NCBI GenBank assembly: GCA_018907035.1
Contig: JACCIC010000299.1
Coordinates: forward strand, 124,001 to 188,000
Direction of reading: 5' to 3'
From: Sycobia sp. Sy_11
Lineage: Eukaryota; Arthropoda; Insecta; Hymenoptera; Epichrysomallidae
DNA length: 64,000 nt
Positions 10,712-21,783 of this stretch are shown here, piece by piece (positions within the stretch are counted from its first letter, which is position 1; the number at the start of each line of letters is the position of its first letter). The position numbers were made by a program, and so were the translations under genes. The notes below the pieces were generated by a model. That model saw only the letters and a list, made by a program, of their open reading frames with translations. It made no database searches and had not been told where the DNA came from.

Positions 10712-12719
10712 TGCACTTAGTGAATGTCTTGTGACGGAACACTCCCATAAGTGACAAAATATTATCGCTTAGTATACTCGTATAAATCTGATTATGACTT
10801 CGAAAGTATAACATTGTATGTGAATATGCAAAATATTAATCGCGTTTAAGCAGTTTCCGCGCAACACCGTCGTTTCTGCTCCGCATAGCACCGGATCCAC
10901 CACTGTTGATCGCGCATTCTGAAGGCTAGTATAGTCATTAGCTATTACTCACGCGCTCCCCCTTTTTCCCTTTATATCTTTGTCTTCGCTCCATCTTCCC
11001 TGTTCGAAAAAAAGATAATTATAATACAAATCCTAAACTGAATTAGAACTTCAATCCTTACGACTGTGTAGTCAGTTTTTAATTAAAATTATTATTCTTC
11101 ACAGTGGTTAGCGACTAATTAGTACCTAAACCTATAGTGTAATAAAATTTAAACATCAACATAGAAAATAAAACTCGCATAACAGGAAACCAAAAAATGG
11201 AATAGAAAAAACTATCAATAAAACTATCAGCAGAACTAACATAACCCAAAATGTTAAATAACTAACCTTATAAGTGACACATAAAATCAGATATTAAAAA
11301 TATATTCAGAGTTAACAAAAAAGAAATGAATTTACTAGAGAATAAGACTAAATGTCTAAATAACCTAATCTGGAATAGACCAGCTATAATCTTTCCAACA
11401 GTAAAAAATGTAATAGAAATATTATCCTTAACCCCACAATAAACATATCTAAAACATTCAGTATAGATCTCGATAACACACCCAAGACAAGAAGTACTTC
11501 TTCTTGCACGCCAGCAAGCAATAGAAGCACAGCCACACTACGTGCTTCAGAAAACTGCAGTCACTATCCAACTATAGCAGAATCGTACACTGTATCTAAT
11601 ATTTTCCCAAACGAGGGCGCTTTTTCGTTCTCAAAGAAATGCATAAAAAATTGAATGGCAAACTTACAGAATCAAACAATGTCAAATCCCCGCCCCTATG
11701 TGTTAGTCCTGCTTAGATAGAGTGAAAAGGTATAATATCTAACGGTCCAGATGATACTCACTCCGAAATAAGTTGCTCTAACATAAAAGGTAATTCGTTG
11801 GATTTGAAAAAATATAATATTATCGGCTTTTTCTTAAGGTTATTCCTGCAATTTATTTGAATTTCATGATATTAAATTCAATTATGTTTTCTTATTTGGA
11901 AATTGATAAAGTATTTTAAGAAGAGATATAGGGTCGAGAGGTGGGGCTTGGGGACGGAGCCCACCTATTTCTTATAATAAATAAGATTAATCAATTAAAG
12001 ATTATAAGTTTGTTAATAATCTACTTTTAAATTAAAATATTAAAAAATTTACTAGCATATTAAATATAATTTAAAATTAAAACTAATTTAAAAAAAGATA
12101 TAGATAATTTTTAATACTTAAAAATCATTATAAGAATGTTTATAATAAAATTCACATAGAATATAAATCTTATTTTCTTTTAAAATCTCGAATACCTAAC
12201 TCATAGTGCGAAAAGAAGGTCAAGTAGGCGGTCGAGTGGCGCATATAAGTCAAAATATCATAAATTTAAAATGTTACGTAGGCACGGAAAACTGAGAATC
12301 CTACCGGACTAAACGGTTTTGTTCATTCACTGTTCCTCTCAAGGGACGAAAAGTAAAATTCCGCTTTCTGATTGGTCGGTAAGTGATCATAAACACTTTT
12401 GCTCCCTAGGGAGGAAAAGTTGTATTTTGCTCCCTCTAGACAGCTGCAGAAAATCGTATTTTGCGCCCCGAGTGTGGGAAAACATATTATCGATAACATA
12501 GAAATGCATGACCGCGCAAAACAAAATTTAACAATGGATCTAATGTTAATTATCAATAAATAACAGCTAATAAAGCAAATGATAATCATGATTTAGCCAC
12601 CATTAATAGTACTGAAGGGAAAAATGACAATAGTAACACCAACAGCGAAGGATAAAGTGGCATCGACGAGACCTGGCAAATCTGTACTAAGAAAAGAAAT
12701 AAAATTATAAATAGCCACA
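10712..12719. other. Non-coding stretch with possible LINE debris
   Basis: No gene could be supported. A GC-richer patch lies at 10840-10990. A lysine/asparagine-rich region at 11160-11480 looks like LINE ORF1 debris but shows no firm motif. A perfect 12-bp palindrome, CTCCCTAGGGAG, occurs near 12401-12412. A short arm pair GGTGGG/CCCACC near 11941-11966 could form a hairpin. Confidence 0.4.
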
Positions 12720-12871
12720 GTAAGAAAATCACTATCCACAGATATAAAAAGGAGAGATTGCCGATGCGAAATACGAAAGGTTCGACAATTTTCGAGCGGC
12801 GTAAACGCGCCCTCCACAGGACCAACTGCTACACTAACGCGCCAACGCGACGTTACAGCTACGTCAGTATA
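12720..12871 (-). mobile_element. 5' end fragment of Jockey-like LINE, minus copy
   Basis: About 150 bp are homologous to 13242-13390 in the opposite orientation. The similarity ends sharply at the inner boundary (CGTCAGTATA at 12862-12871 against TATACTGACG at 13250-13259) and fades outward. A sharp 5' boundary with 3' loss suggests an isolated 5' piece of the same LINE family. Confidence 0.5.
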
Positions 12872-13241
12872 AATTAGTGTTCAACTTTATATTTATTAAA
12901 TAATATATATTTAAGATTATAAACGATTTATTATATATTTTTTTAAATTTTATACTATAATTTTCAGAACAAAATGAATTATTGCAATTACTCTATAATA
13001 TACATAAGTAATTCAGATAATATATTTTTAACAATATCTTCAATAGATAAGTTTATCATAGGTGAGATTATGTCCACAATGACTGTAATATTATAAATAA
13101 ACAAACATAAATAAATTTCTTTATTAGTTTATACAGAAAATGACTCTATGCCTTAGACCAATCTTTGTGTTAAATCAGAATTACAGAATTGTTTAAAATG
13201 TCAATAAGTAACAATACAGAGTAAATTACAATAAATATTAA

Positions 13242-16130
13242 TGAAAAGTATACTGACGCAGCTATGGCGTCGCGTTGTTGTGTTAGTGCATTAGTTGGCC
13301 CTATGGAGGGCGCACGTTCACGGCGCTCGAAAATTGTTGAACCTTTCGCATATGTCACCGAAAATCTCTTCTTATTATCTCTACTATACATACATACACA
13401 TATAATAATAGAGAACGTTAATACTAATGAATTAATCAAGCAATTAACAAAAATGAGCACCAACAAAGAATTCACAATAAAAAACATTCATAACAAAAGA
13501 ATATTAACAAGTAACAGCGAACAATACTCAACGCTCATCAGCAATATAATTAATCAAAAAATATAAATTTATACATAGACGCCAAAATGGATAAAACTGA
13601 AAATAAATATCTTAAAAGGGCTCCACAAAAACTCTACCGAAAATGAACTTTTACGAAACTTAAGAAATCTACAACTAAATAACATTGAATTTATAAAATT
13701 CAGATCTTTTAAAGTAAAAAATACAAGTATTAAGAAGTTTATCACAATCACACAAGTAATTGCCAATTATCCCAATAATGACCGATTATCCAATACAGGA
13801 CGTTGTACATCTGTTTTAATAAAAAAAAATTTCCTTTCAAATAATAGATTTCGACCTGCATACTGTATGAGAAATTTTAGCCATTAAATTAACTGTAAAC
13901 TCACACGAACTTATTATTCTCGGAGTATACGCCCCCACTCTCCCACTACACCGAATACAAATCATTCGCAAACCTTACTAAATATTTAATCCACCTCAAA
14001 TTATAACTAAAAATAAGTGAAAAATTTTTACTAATGGCTGACCTTAATGTACATTCTTCATTACTAGGAGACAGTTATAATAATAATAGAGGCCTTGATC
14101 TCATAAACTGGCTGAACAAATGCAAACATTTTTATAAGTGAAAAACTTCATCCTTTTCCTCACTCCTATCTTCCCAGCCTCGAATGCCTTTCTTGACATA
14201 GACATCACGTCAATAATCTTACCATTTACAATACCACACTCAATAGATACAGTTAAAACTAACATTGTATTGAAACATTTATTAACAATTCCATACAAAA
14301 AACAATTCCAATAATAAAAAACAACGATAGATTAATCAAACTAAACACGAACAAAATTAACAATCTGTACAATGGAAAGCACAAATACCAAATTATAATA
14401 CATCTTCTACAAAACAGAAATAGAAACACATACTCAATGGATGAAATAAACTACTTAAAAGAAAAAATAATTACAATAAAAAACTAAGCAGAAAAGAAAT
14501 AAATAAAGAATCCAACAAATAATTCTCAAACAAAATCAAACTTATTAACCACAAAAAATCAGCAGATTTTTTCCGAACCTAAAAACCAACTCTAAAAAAT
14601 ATTATAAAAACAACTTTGACAATATTGATTACTTAATAATTATTTCCACTAAAATACACAATATCTCAGTGCAACATCAAACCATAAAAAAAAAACAAAA
14701 TAATATTATCAAACCAAATACTGAACAAAAACAGCAATAACAAGAACAATACAGACAACTTACAAGTTATTATACGAGATCCCAAAAATATATCGGAAAT
14801 CATAGGCGTACACTTCCATGCAGTGAATACTATCAACAACACAACTTCTCTCTCATTGCACAATATTATACACATGGATAAGAATGACAAAAGAAGTACA
14901 CAATAACCTCCCTCCCATCACATTCTTCAACAGCAACAATTCCGCCTCGAGAAGAAATCTCCCTCCCCTTGCCAACGAATTCCCCCCAGTCACGATCGTT
15001 TCTCATTCACGAACATATCAGAAATACATGCGATGATCCAAAAATTCAAAAGAAAAACCTCACGAGGAGTAGATAACATTCCTAATATAATAAGAAACCA
15101 ATAACCTTAATGAAATACACAATATAATTCCCAGAAACCAATTCGGATTCAGGTCAAAAACTTCTAGTATTCATGCAATCGACGCTCTTATTATCAAATA
15201 TACCAACAATGTACACAAAAAGAAGTAGTTGCGGCTTGGCTAATAGATGTCTCAAAAGAATTTGACTCTGCCTGGCTAGAAGCGCTTAAGTATAAACCAC
15301 ATAAATATTTCCCCGTATACCTACATAAACTCATAATCTCTGTGATCTGCAATAGAACTTTTGAAGTAAACGTTGACCTCCAAATCTTCCCAATAATATA
15401 CTCTATTATAAGAGGTCTACAGCAGGGAACAGTACGCTTACCAATACTTTTTAACATTTTATTTTAACCAAATTTCAAAATAACAACGCAACTTCAATCG
15501 GTTTTTCCAACGATCTCATAGTCTGTAGTGCCAGGGGCAATCTAAAACCAGTGCAAAAAATTTACAATATTTGTAACATAAAATTAAACAATTGTGCATC
15601 AATTGGAAGTATTAATTCGAAGAAATGCAAAACCATACTGTTTCCCAACTCGATTACCCACAAAACATCGAAAAACATTATAAGCAACTGGAGAAATTTC
15701 AAAATCAAAGACAATGACACTACTATTCTACACAATAGAAGAGTAAAATACTTAAGAGTACACCTTAATGACCTTATAAATTACTCATACCACCTAAATA
15801 AACAAATTAGCAGAACTAACGCAGCTTTAAACGTATTTTATAACCTATTCCAGTCCCCCACTTCAGCCCAGAACTAAAATCATAGTATATCGAAGTCTAG
15901 TCCGCCCTATTATCACGTATGTGTCCCTAGTATGGTTTAATATTCCTCCCGGAGTAATGAAAAAAACAAGAGTATTAGAATGTAAAATTCTTAAAAGATG
16001 CCGCGATGAATACAGAATACTGACAGGTCCTCATAAATATAAAAAAAAATACTCCGTAATCACTACATCTGCAACAAAATCAACATTCTCAGAATTTACA
16101 TTTTTATAATAAAATTCATAAGAAACCACA
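13242..16130 (+). pseudogene. Degenerate Jockey-like LINE (ORF1 and ORF2 remnants)
   Basis: A GC-rich 5' end is followed by an ORF1-like stretch (13264-13780) with KGLHKNSTENELLRNL, resembling the RRM-like domain of Jockey ORF1 proteins. An endonuclease remnant (DLNVHSSLLGDS...NNNRGLDL) lies at 14040-14110. Reverse transcriptase pieces follow: NQFGFRSKTSSIHAI at 15137-15182, a DVSKEFDSAWLEALKY-like tract at 15245-15290, and GLQQGT at 15414-15431. The C-terminal VKYLRVHLNDLINYS segment lies in the open frame 15551-15877, and SLVWFNI at 15924-15944. Every domain is broken by stops and shifts. LINE proteins nick target DNA and reverse-transcribe their own RNA; this copy can do neither. Clade assignment is from motif style only. 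Confidence 0.75.
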
Positions 16131-16639
16131 TTAAAAATAGTAAAAATACTAACAATCCTCTCATCACACTATCTTTAACAATTATACCTTAATAACAGAT
16201 CATTACAATAGTACAGCTCAGATCACCAATTTTCGATAGTTTGACAATAACAGACATATACTTAATGATGACTAAATCTCAAAAAGAAAAAATAACAAAA
16301 AAATACACAAATACAAGCACAACTTGAAACTTAAATACGCATCACAACTGACTAAAAAGATCTGAACACTTGATAAAACTACACATATGATGACAAAAAA
16401 AACTACACATAAACTAAACTTACATACAATACCATAACATACAATACAATTTATGTACTAATAACCATACCGAAATCAGGTAATTACTAGACAAATCCAT
16501 CTACTACCCATCGATGCCCAACTGACATACACACAAAATCATCTTCGAAATGCCAATTCGCACCCTCCCTCGTCCAATTCTACTAGACCACCAATACGTC
16601 AAACAAATACTAAAATTGAGCATAGTCAGTTTTTCCTCC
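16131..16639. other. AT-rich stretch, possible LINE 3' debris
   Basis: The stretch is A-rich with ACAAAA-type words and has no open frame. It may be the 3' end of the LINE above, but no poly(A) tail or target-site duplication was found. Confidence 0.4.
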
Positions 16640-17060
16640 TCATGAAATACTGTAAATAATCAAGATGCTTACTACACAGAGTAGACCGCGTTTGCGAAAA
16701 CGTAAACAAACAGGCTCTGAAACTTCGCGATTATAAACGAAGTCGGCGCTGGCAGCTTTGGTATCGCGATAGAGATCGATCGAGTGCCTGATCAACACCC
16801 GATCGACACCTAGATGCCGCTGCGGACATCCAATTAAGATCGCGGAAAAGGTCTCGTAGACTGGGGTTTGGAGCCACCGAATAATTGATGTCCTTGCGAA
16901 GACGCGAGCGATCGGTCTCTTCGATTTGGGAAGCCGCAGCAACTAGAGCACTGAAAATTTACCAGCCGATTTAAGGAAGCAACAGCTTGGGATAAAGGAG
17001 CAACGGGGTCAGTAAGGCACTGCCTCTTTTGTAGTATCGCCGGTAGTTTAAGAAGCTGTT
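16640..17060. other. GC-rich island of unknown nature
   Basis: This block of about 420 bp is clearly richer in GC and CpG than its neighbours. The minus-strand ORF 16640-16942 (100 codons) has no recognised motif. It could be a repeat, an LTR piece or a 5' regulatory region for the chemoreceptor-like exon at 17182. Confidence 0.35.
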
Positions 17061-17086
17061 GTTCAATATTATTGAAATTCTAAGAA

Positions 17087-17140
17087 TGCAATACAGATTT
17101 TACTTTGTGTATAATAAATATCGTAAATAATATTGTAAAC
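17087..17140 (+). repeat. Short direct repeat, left copy
   Basis: About 54 bp (TGCAATACAGATTTTACTTT ... TATTGTAAAC) is repeated imperfectly at 17547-17604 on the same strand and brackets the 17182-17466 ORF. Confidence 0.6.
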
Positions 17141-17181
17141 GTTCTTATTATCTTCAATCAAGACAAACGCATTACTTTTAA

Positions 17182-17466
17182 ATGTCAATGAAAGTAATTT
17201 TTAAAATACGAAATTATTTTAATTACAATATAACAGTAAAGTGTCTTGGGATTTACCCTTCTACTTTGACCAAAGTGATTATAAATATTTCTGTATGTAG
17301 TGTATTTACAATAGATTATTTGAATGATATTCTTAAAATAATAAAAAATGTATTATATGATGTAAAAAAATGTGAAGCCATGATGTATTTTAGTTATGAA
17401 TTTGTAAAAAAGAAAAGTTTGAAAAATGACTATAGCTTAAGACCTACAGAAAGTTTATCTAAATGA
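17182..17466 (+). CDS. Chemoreceptor-like exon or fragment (tentative)
   Basis: The open frame has 94 codons starting MSMKVIFKIRNYFNYN. The segment VKCLGIYPS followed by a hydrophobic helix (VIINISVCSVFTIDYL) and a KIIKNVLYD--K-EAMMYF tract resembles the N-terminal exon of hymenopteran odorant receptors. There a G-x-W/Y-P motif precedes the first membrane segment. No further exons were found and the family's later transmembrane segments are missing. If real this is a fragment of a membrane receptor of roughly 380-400 residues. It lies between two 54-bp direct repeats. The alternative is a chance AT-rich frame. This is inference from a short motif only. Confidence 0.3.
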   Translation: MSMKVIFKIRNYFNYNITVKCLGIYPSTLTKVIINISVCSVFTIDYLNDILKIIKNVLYDVKKCEAMMYFSYEFVKKKSLKNDYSLRPTESLSK

Positions 17467-17546
17467 ATTTTATTTTAAACATAATAGGCATGCGACAAAG
17501 ATTCTAAAATCATATATGATACTTATAAATGGATAAATTCTATAAA

Positions 17547-17604
17547 TACAATATAGATTTTACTATGAGTAAAATTTAATATATTATGTAAATATTTTGT
17601 AAAC
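17547..17604 (+). repeat. Short direct repeat, right copy
   Basis: Imperfect duplicate of 17087-17140 (AATACAATATAGATTTTACT ... TTTTGTAAAC). Confidence 0.6.
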
Positions 17605-18161
17605 AATTTATATAAAATACTTTCCGAAAGTTCCAATTGTGACGTCGGAATCTACGACTTCGACGCCTACCTAAACCTTATTCACCTGCAAATGCATCTT
17701 TTATGTACATCCACACGTGTATTTCTGAGCCTTTTTGAGCCTGAGGAATAAACCTCCTAAAATAAATATAATTTAGCAGATGAAGGGTTTGAGATAATAA
17801 AGAGTAAAATAATTAACTTAATACGTACAGACTTTAATAAGCACACGTCACGGGCATTACAAGGGCTCAGAGCAGACTGACTAACTGTACATAAGGTCGG
17901 CGCTCGTGCGATAGCGCGAGCGCTCACGCTATACTTCATATAGATAGATACTATACAGTATGCACGGTTGCTGACATATTCAAATACTCGCTCTCACCTC
18001 CGCGCCACACTCATTCGCTCATACTTTAGGCCATCAGCACTTCCATGCTCAGTCAGCATTCAACCTCAAGTTTTTCTCGTATAAAGACGCCTTTTTCATT
18101 GAATAAAGGCGATGCTCTTGCTGCAAAATTGAATTAGCAAAATTTTTTTCCTATATTGGTA
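17605..18161. other. Non-coding stretch before the deleted mariner
   Basis: No gene was recognised. GCGCTCGTGCG-type GC patches occur near 17890-17930. A CGCCTTT/AAAGGCG hairpin lies near 18088-18111. Confidence 0.4.
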
Positions 18162-18866
18162 CAACCTATCTTGATGTCCGTGTGAAATTTGAGTGTCATA
18201 TTTCTATTAGTGGGTGTTTGTCAGCTGTTTGTCGACCATTCAAAAAGTTTGTCTGGCGATATTCTGTATGGACGCATTGTGCGTTCCGCGAAGCGGTTTT
18301 TTGAGTTTTGTAGAGAGAAAAAAGTTACAGGGAGCCAAATCCGGCGAATGCGGTGGCTAACCGATGACAAAAAATCAGACACAATCGTGCAGGTATGTGC
18401 CGGCGCATTATCGTGGTGAGAAAACCATGAATTGTCTGCCCACAAATCCGGTTGTTTACGACGAATTGCTTCACGTAGTCGCCTCAAAACGGCCAAGTAG
18501 TACTCGTTATTGACTGCTTGACCTCCAGGAACGCATTCATTGTGAACCACCGCGTGGTATTCGAAAAAATGATGAGCATCAACTTGATTTTCGGCGGATG
18601 GGCGACTTGCATGAAGCAAGTTTTCGACGACTTCGCGACCTTCATTGATGGCTTTGTGCCACTCAAATACTTGTGCTCAACAGTTTCAACGATTCCGTAG
18701 CCGGAATTCCATTGGAAACACTAAATTTGAAACAAACTCGTTGATCAACTTTTTTTCCATAGTCAATATAGTCTGCCAATTAATTTGCAGCGTAAACAAA
18801 TAGCGGAAAAGTACACACTAATGGAGATATGGCACTCAAATTTCACACGGACATCAAAAAGGGTTT
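18162..18866 (-). mobile_element. Internally deleted mariner (about 705 bp)
   Basis: Terminal inverted repeats TTGATGTCCGTGTGAAATTT (from 18171) and its mirror near 18856-18837 are nearly identical. TA flanks sit at 18160-18161 and 18867-18868. On the minus strand the transposase begins only in its middle (VAQSHQ-like and WFSHHDNAPAHT segments). It ends with SPDLAPCNFF, where the third catalytic Asp is Asn. The N-terminal DNA-binding half is missing, and frames are broken around the 132-codon ORF at 18221-18619. It could move only with transposase supplied from elsewhere. Confidence 0.85.
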
Positions 18867-18930
18867 TACTAATAAACGAAAAAAAAATTTACTAATAGAA
18901 AAAAAAAATCCGGGTCAAATTTGACCATAG

Positions 18931-18936
<6 letters not shown>

Positions 18937-18965
<29 letters not shown>
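18937..18965. repeat. (TA)n microsatellite
   Basis: Alternating TA directly upstream of SINE copy 1. Confidence 0.9.
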
Positions 18966-18967
<2 letters not shown>

Positions 18968-18969
<2 letters not shown>

Positions 18970-19162
18970 GGCCTACGATGGCTCGATCGCTAGAGCGAAG
19001 GACTAGTAACTTGGTAATCCAAATTCAAATCCCGGTCTCGGCCGATTGACACAAGCACCGCTGTAATAATTTACATGTGCTTTGTTTACAAACACATCGT
19101 AAACCTCCGTCGCTGATTAGCACCGATATATGGAAGCATAAATATAGCGACGTTAAATAACA
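18968..19162 (+). repeat. tRNA-derived SINE, copy 1
   Basis: About 195 bp starts GAGGCCTACGATGGCTCGAT and ends TAGCGACGTTAAATAACA, with close copies at 25215 and 53041. The head has a pol III box A-like TGGCTCGATCG and a box B-like ATTCAAATCCC (GAGTTCAAATCCC in copy 2). The conserved body includes TTTACATGTGCTTTGTTTAC and GATTAGCACCGATAT. The tail abuts an A/T-rich tract. SINEs are transcribed by pol III and mobilised by LINE enzymes; the partner LINE is not identifiable here. Confidence 0.8.
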
Positions 19163-19189
19163 AAAAAATATATATATATATATAACTGG

Positions 19190-19880
19190 TGTACTAACAC
19201 GGCTACTCGGACCTACACTTGCTGCTTAGCTGCACTCCTATATGAGGAGAAGAAGGAAAATAAGGACAGGAAAATATCTAATAGATATATGTACATTTAT
19301 TAACCTAACATTTTCATCTTAAGCGCGGTTACTGTTAAAATATATACTTACAACAAGTCAAAGAGACTCAATCTCGAGCAGGTTCTATCGCGAAATTTAC
19401 TGTTAATTAAATGCAAAGGGCGTGTGGCGCGGAAAGGGGGACACGGGCACATGCGTGGCTGAAGACGCGGTCAGACGGGAGGGTGCGAGATGAAACTTAA
19501 TAAAACAAGGATACTTGCCGGAGCTGTCGATCGGCAGAGCTCTCGGCTCGGGCGGCTGTCATCCATATGGACGGTGCGGAAGCAGTGAAGGCCGGCTGCG
19601 TGGTAAATGCGGCGCATAGTCAGCACCACCAAGCTGGCGGCGGACTCGGCCACTCTCCGTACGCACAACGGCTCTGTTGTTCGCGGCGCATCCTCCCTGT
19701 GCTGTAGCTGTTGCCATGACTTCTGGACAATCACCTTCGTCCGCAGCCCTCTAGGTGTATACCTGGGATACAGGCGCTGGCTCTGGCCCTCGGCTCTTCT
19801 TATTATACACCCGTCTATGTCGAAGATATTGTATAGCGCAAGCAGTTGCACGAGTCATCAGTTCTGCTCGGCAATTCGAT
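19190..19880 (+). repeat. Dispersed repeat family A, copy 3
   Basis: This is the longest matching copy of the repeat found at 4150-4912 and, inverted, at 5054-5520. Its final 90 bp (GTCTATGTCGAAGATATTGT to AATTCGATAAAGAATCTAC) recur inverted at 41175-41262. No protein can be supported across the copies. Confidence 0.65.
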
Positions 19881-19885
19881 AAAGA

Positions 19886-19890
<5 letters not shown>

Positions 19891-19957
<67 letters not shown>
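19891..19957. repeat. (CA)n microsatellite
   Basis: About 67 bp of CA repeats. The HTHTHT and VCVCVC peptides over it are artefacts. Confidence 0.95.
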
Positions 19958-19969
<12 letters not shown>

Positions 19970-19975
19970 GTATAT

Positions 19976-20115
19976 CATATCGTATCGTATCGTACCCTAT
20001 CGTATCGTATCGTATCGTATCGTATCCTATCGTATCGTATCCTATCATATCCTATCATATCATATTATATCGTATCATATCATATTATATCATATCATAT
20101 CATATCATATCATAC
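19976..20115. repeat. Pentanucleotide array (TATCG/TATCA)n
   Basis: About 28 five-base units that change gradually from TATCG to TATCA. The mirror-image array sits at 40979-41128 in the inverted copy of the same composite repeat. Confidence 0.95.
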
Positions 20116-20390
20116 TAATTTATAAAGACGAAGCGTATTTTTGTTTGTACGCGATAACCGAAAAAACTACTGAACCGATTGTTCTGAAATTTGACATATT
20201 GCTTCTATATTATCTTGGGAAGGACATAGGCTATGTTTTTTTATCGAAAATCATTTTATGTCCATCAATAAATTAAGTTAACCGTCTTAGCAGTTACTTT
20301 CACCTGCGGCCAGTAGGTGGTGTCTTGAATCACGAACATCATCTCAATGTAGTCGGCTTAAAGTATTAATACCAGGCCAGTCTGTCTTCA
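20116..20390 (+). repeat. Composite repeat 3' segment (family F), copy 1
   Basis: The block TTTATAAAGACGAAGCGTAT ... AAAGTATTAATACCAGGCCAG is conserved, inverted, at 40725-40975, also directly next to the pentanucleotide array. Family A end, CA tract, pentamer array and F therefore travel together as one composite unit. A frame encoding KTTEPIVLKFDILLLYYLGK is visible. Whether it is part of a real protein cannot be judged. Confidence 0.6.
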
Positions 20391-21299
20391 TTTATAAGAT
20401 GGTTGTTCAAATAAAAACCTCAAAATAACCAAATAATTTTTGAAAAGGGTTTAAAGTTTACAATTTTCAGATTTTTTCCTTGCTTATTGAATTGTCAAAC
20501 ATAAATCAAATTATTTTAATATTGTAAGGGGTCTTCAATATATATGTAGAGTTGTGGTCTTATCGATTTTTATTTAAAAAAATTATTTTGAAAAAATAAT
20601 TAAAATTATTTAAATTAACATATATCTATATATACTATTTCATATAGCCAAAAATGTAAATTTCAATATAAATTACTAGAAGTGGTATCCAATATAAATT
20701 ATGTTTTTTTTTTTTTTTTTTTACTAATATACATTGGTGAATTATTAATTATTTAAGCAAACAAATTAAAGTTAATTTCTATTGGGGCCCCTATTTGATA
20801 CATCAACAAGTACAGCCTCCTTAAAACTATTATTGATTTAACCTATTTAAATCATGACAAAATTTCGAAATTTTAAATTCAAATTTTAATGTTAATTTAT
20901 AATTATAAAAATTGATATATATATTTTGGCCATTAATTCCATCAGCGATTCTACTACTTCTATATGAATTTGTACTTTTCTTCATAGAAATTAAATTTTC
21001 TACTACATTATTTTTATGAATGTTGCAGTTTTAGTTGCAGTCCTTTTCTTCGAATCTAAAACAAACTTATTTCTTTGATTTTTTTTTTAAATTATCCGAT
21101 GGGTTTTAGCAGTACAGGATGTAATTGAAAATTTTAATTTAAATAAGTGCTACGTGTCAAAAAATGACATTTCGTTTTTAAATGTTGTTTTCAATTGTAT
21201 TATACTGGTGACTCCAATAACTTTTTCTACCATTCAAAAATGGATTTCAAGATTGCAATTTCAAGATTTTTAAATTCTGATGGATTTGGCAAACTGTAC
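20391..21299. other. AT-rich stretch, no gene recognised
   Basis: The stretch is AT-rich with a T-homopolymer near 20705-20722. No open frame or repeat boundary was recognised. Confidence 0.5.
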
Positions 21300-21783
21300 A
21301 ACTAGGTCCGGCGCTAAAATACCAAATCTTTACGTCCACGTTCGTATACCGGGGTAACGTATCCCGCATCTTTAGTGAATGGAGCATGTATGAGGGATGC
21401 GGCTAAAATAGAGCAATGTTCTCTCAGGATAGGATCAAACGAGTTTTTCGCCAAACGAGCTTGGTGCACCCGGGAGTTACCGAGGCTGGGAGTGTGAAAT
21501 TGGCGCTTACATCCTAATTACCGCAAACCTGTTACAAGTGGTTCAGCGACCACCGACAGTCATATCATTGGAACGTTCTGCTTTAATGGGCCGGGGGCTT
21601 GGTTTTACCGCCTGGCCAAGAGAAGGAACTACTCTATAAAAATCCCCTAATCCTAAATTGTATGGCAGTTGCAATAGGGGATGCATGTCTCCAGGGTAGA
21701 AGAAAGGAGCCACTACAACTGCCACTGGAATTTCATATTGCCCGTTTGAATAAATCTTTGTCCACCGAACGGGATGCTACAAA

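Noticed and set aside
19755..20276. Frames with HTHTHT and SYRIVSYRIV peptides, and the mirror set at 40968-41263
   Set aside because: Microsatellite and pentanucleotide translations.
20116..20276. KTTEPIVLKFDILLLYYLGK frame as a real protein
   Set aside because: Present in two copies of a repeat but with no start or domain; kept only as part of the repeat description.
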